Positions 4,774-6,327 of a DNA stretch of 6,327 bases are shown here, one piece after another (positions within the stretch are counted from its first letter, which is position 1; each line of letters starts with the position of its first letter). The position numbers and the translations under genes were made by a program. The stretch lies in NCBI GenBank assembly GCA_905235755.1, contig CAJONA010000070.1:1-6327 (forward strand), read 5' to 3'. The notes under the pieces were generated by a model. It searched no databases, was not told the origin of the DNA, and saw only the letters and a list, made by a program, of their open reading frames with translations. The DNA is from an uncultured Clostridia bacterium. Its GTDB lineage: Bacteria > Bacillota > Clostridia > Oscillospirales > CAG-272.

Positions 4774-5820
4774 ATGTCCAAAAACGGTATGGAAGACAGC
4801 GGAATGTTCAGAATGGCGCGGCCGAACGCAACGGTCGACGAGACGCTTTTCACAACGGCGCCGTGCATCACGCGCTACCCCGATCCGATACTCACGCATC
4901 GCGACGTGCCGTATCGCTCTGCGCTCACCTTTAACGCGGGTGTGCTGAAAAAAGACGGCAAATACATAATGATATTTCGCAACGATGTCGGCGATTATGA
5001 CAACAAAAAGCTCGATGGAATAACGAATCTCGGACTCGCGTACTCCGACGACGGCATACACTTCAAAGTCGAGCCGGAGCCGTGCTTTGAGATGCGTTCG
5101 AGCGAAATATACCGCGTTTACGATCCGCGGCTGTCATTTATCGACGGCGAGTACATTATGTGCTTTGCGGTCGACACGCGCCACGGAGTGTGCGGCGGCA
5201 TAGCGACGTCAAAAGACCTCAAAAATTTTGAGATGAAGTCGATCTCCGTGCCGGAAAACCGCAATATGGTCATGTTTCCCGAAAAAGTGAACGGCAAATA
5301 CGTCCGTCTTGAAAGACCTATGCCCGTCTATTCGCGCGACGGCAACTATTTCGATATATGGCTTTCCGATTCGCCCGACCTGGTCTACTGGGGCAACTCG
5401 CGTCTTGTAATGGGCACCGAGGACGTGCCGTTCTGCAACGACAAGATAGGCCCCGGCGCGCCGCCGATAAAGACCGACAAAGGGTGGCTGATGATATTCC
5501 ATTCCGTCGACGTCGATCCGTCGCGCGGCAAGAACGGTTGGGAAGCGTATTGGCGCAAGAGATACGTCATAGGCATTGCTCTGCTTGACAAAGACGATCC
5601 GTCAAAAGTCATCGGAATGTCCAAGCGGCCGCTCATCGTTCCCGAGGGCTATTACGAAACGGTCGAGGGTTACCGCACGAACGCGCTTTTCCCCTGCGGA
5701 ATGCTTCTCGAAGACGACAATAAGACCGTCCGCATATATTACAGTGCGGGCGACGCCATGGTGCGCATGGCGTCGGCGAACGTCGACGACCTGCTCGCGC
5801 TTTGCACGGAGAAAAAATAA
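4774..5820 (+). CDS. GH130 family beta-mannoside phosphorylase-like enzyme
   Basis: The protein has 348 residues from ATG 4774. It has the five-bladed beta-propeller motifs of glycoside hydrolase family 130: PDPIL (36-40), FNAGVLKKDGKYIMIFR (53-69), NLGLAYSDDGIHF (85-97), YDPR (116-119) with the proposed general acid D117, NRNMVMFPEK..RLERP (162-182), WLSDSPDLVYWG (196-207), and KIGPGAPPIKTDKGWL (224-239) followed by FHSVD (242-246). The arginine and histidine in the last motifs correspond to phosphate-binding positions in the family. Reaction: reversible phosphorolysis of a beta-mannoside, giving alpha-mannose 1-phosphate and a shortened acceptor. The exact linkage (beta-1,4 mannosyl-glucose, mannosyl-GlcNAc or beta-1,2-mannan) cannot be read from the sequence. 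No signal peptide is seen, so it acts in the cytoplasm on imported oligosaccharides. The next gene starts on its stop codon. No sugar transporter is in the window. Confidence 0.9.
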   Translation: MSKNGMEDSGMFRMARPNATVDETLFTTAPCITRYPDPILTHRDVPYRSALTFNAGVLKKDGKYIMIFRNDVGDYDNKKLDGITNLGLAYSDDGIHFKVEPEPCFEMRSSEIYRVYDPRLSFIDGEYIMCFAVDTRHGVCGGIATSKDLKNFEMKSISVPENRNMVMFPEKVNGKYVRLERPMPVYSRDGNYFDIWLSDSPDLVYWGNSRLVMGTEDVPFCNDKIGPGAPPIKTDKGWLMIFHSVDVDPSRGKNGWEAYWRKRYVIGIALLDKDDPSKVIGMSKRPLIVPEGYYETVEGYRTNALFPCGMLLEDDNKTVRIYYSAGDAMVRMASANVDDLLALCTEKK

Positions 5821-6327
5821 TGAAGCCCGTTTCGTCATGGAGTTTCAGACCGTACACGCCGCTCGACAGGCCCGAACGCGCGAATAATCCATACGTTTGC
5901 AGAATCGTGCCCGGCGAGAACTCGTTTGAGGTCGAATTTTTCGATAACGGCGCGAAAGACGGTGCGGCGCACACGCTGCACTGCCGCGTGCGAGGCGAAG
6001 GGGAGTATGTCTCTGTCGCGCTCGGCGCTTCGTGTAAAGCCGCGCTTGACGGACTTTTGACCGAAACGGACTACGAATTTTATATCGAGCGCTCGGACGG
6101 TGCAAGGAGCGAAACGCGCCTTGTCCGCACGGGCAAGGTTTACGGCGACGTTGTGAATTATCTTCACCCGGAGGACGACGCATACTTGTTTTCGGGCAGG
6201 TATCTCTGCTCGCCGTGCCTGTGTAAGCTGCCGAGCGGGCGGCTTCTGTCGTCGATGGACGTTTTTGAGGCGAACAACGGTCAAAACCTGACGATGATAT
6301 TTTGCTCCGACGACGGCGGCGAAAGCT
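5820..6327 (+). CDS. Sialidase/Asp-box-type beta-propeller protein, N-terminal part (3' partial)
   Basis: An open frame runs from ATG 5820 to the window end, 169 complete codons. Its first base is the last base of the upstream stop (TAATG), and GGAG (5808-5811) lies eight bases before it, so translation is likely coupled to the GH130 gene. Residues 1-105 look like a small beta-sandwich (fibronectin-III-like), ending in ALDGLLTETDYEFYIERSDG and RTGKV. From residue 111 comes a motif-rich segment, VVNYLHPED then FSGRYLCSP, LPSGRLLSSMDVF and NLTMIFCSDDGGES; the last reads as the start of an Asp-box (S-x-D-x-G-x-[TS]-W). This is the type of sequence annotated as exo-alpha-sialidase or BNR-repeat protein in gut clostridia. 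No signal peptide is visible. Substrate is unknown; the partner suggests a role in glycan breakdown. Sialidase activity itself is not shown: catalytic residues would lie beyond the window or cannot be assigned. Confidence 0.78.
   Translation, partial: MKPVSSWSFRPYTPLDRPERANNPYVCRIVPGENSFEVEFFDNGAKDGAAHTLHCRVRGEGEYVSVALGASCKAALDGLLTETDYEFYIERSDGARSETRLVRTGKVYGDVVNYLHPEDDAYLFSGRYLCSPCLCKLPSGRLLSSMDVFEANNGQNLTMIFCSDDGGES

Noticed and set aside
5835..6284. Minus-strand open frames opposite the last gene
   Set aside because: The + strand frame from ATG 5820 has coherent sialidase-type motifs and coupling to the upstream gene; the antisense frames have none.
1..6327. CRISPR array, tRNA or rRNA genes
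   Set aside because: No regularly spaced repeats with spacers, and no tRNA-like cloverleaf or rRNA sequence was seen; the only repeats are those listed.

Overview
The window looks like a chromosomal piece of a Gram-positive, clostridial-type (Bacillota) bacterium, possibly a gut anaerobe. The reasons are strong GGGGG or AGGAGG ribosome sites, TTGACA / extended -10 promoters, a ThiI without a rhodanese domain, a minD-mgsA gene pair as in clostridia, a LytTR + four-helix membrane protein pair, and a GH130 mannoside phosphorylase. Every gene I can support is on the + strand. The taxonomic statement is an inference; no marker here fixes the genus.

Layout: (1) 1-267 is the 3' end of thiI (tRNA 4-thiouridine sulfurtransferase). 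(2) A good sigma-A promoter (292-320) drives a two-gene unit: a MinD-like ATPase (350-1135) and a methylglyoxal-synthase homologue (1155-1601), closed by a hairpin terminator (1627-1650). The MgsA homologue has lost several active-site residues, including the catalytic aspartate. (3) htpG, the bacterial Hsp90, stands alone at 1711-3546 with its own terminator (3556-3584). (4) A regulatory cassette follows: a short LytTR DNA-binding protein (3682-4119) and a four-helix membrane protein (4122-4574) two bases downstream. Its promoter carries four copies of T(T/C)TTGCA at 21, 21 and 11 bp steps, a good candidate for a LytTR operator. (5) Directly after this cassette lies a second copy of the last 14 codons (stop included) of htpG plus its whole terminator (4573-4652). 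(6) A second strong promoter (4698-4726) drives a GH130 glycoside phosphorylase (4774-5820) and an overlapping gene (5820 to beyond the window end) for a cytoplasmic-looking sialidase/Asp-box-type protein.

The most notable structure is the 80-bp imperfect direct repeat bracketing the LytTR/membrane module (3505-3584 and 4573-4652). The coding part differs almost only at synonymous positions, while the last 47 bp are identical. This suggests that the AT-richer module was placed behind htpG by recombination with a diverged htpG allele, or that a tandem htpG copy was lost except for its tail. The module resembles LytTR regulatory systems, in which a membrane protein holds a small LytTR activator in check. 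The second point of interest is the apparently catalytically dead MgsA homologue translated with a MinD-like ATPase.
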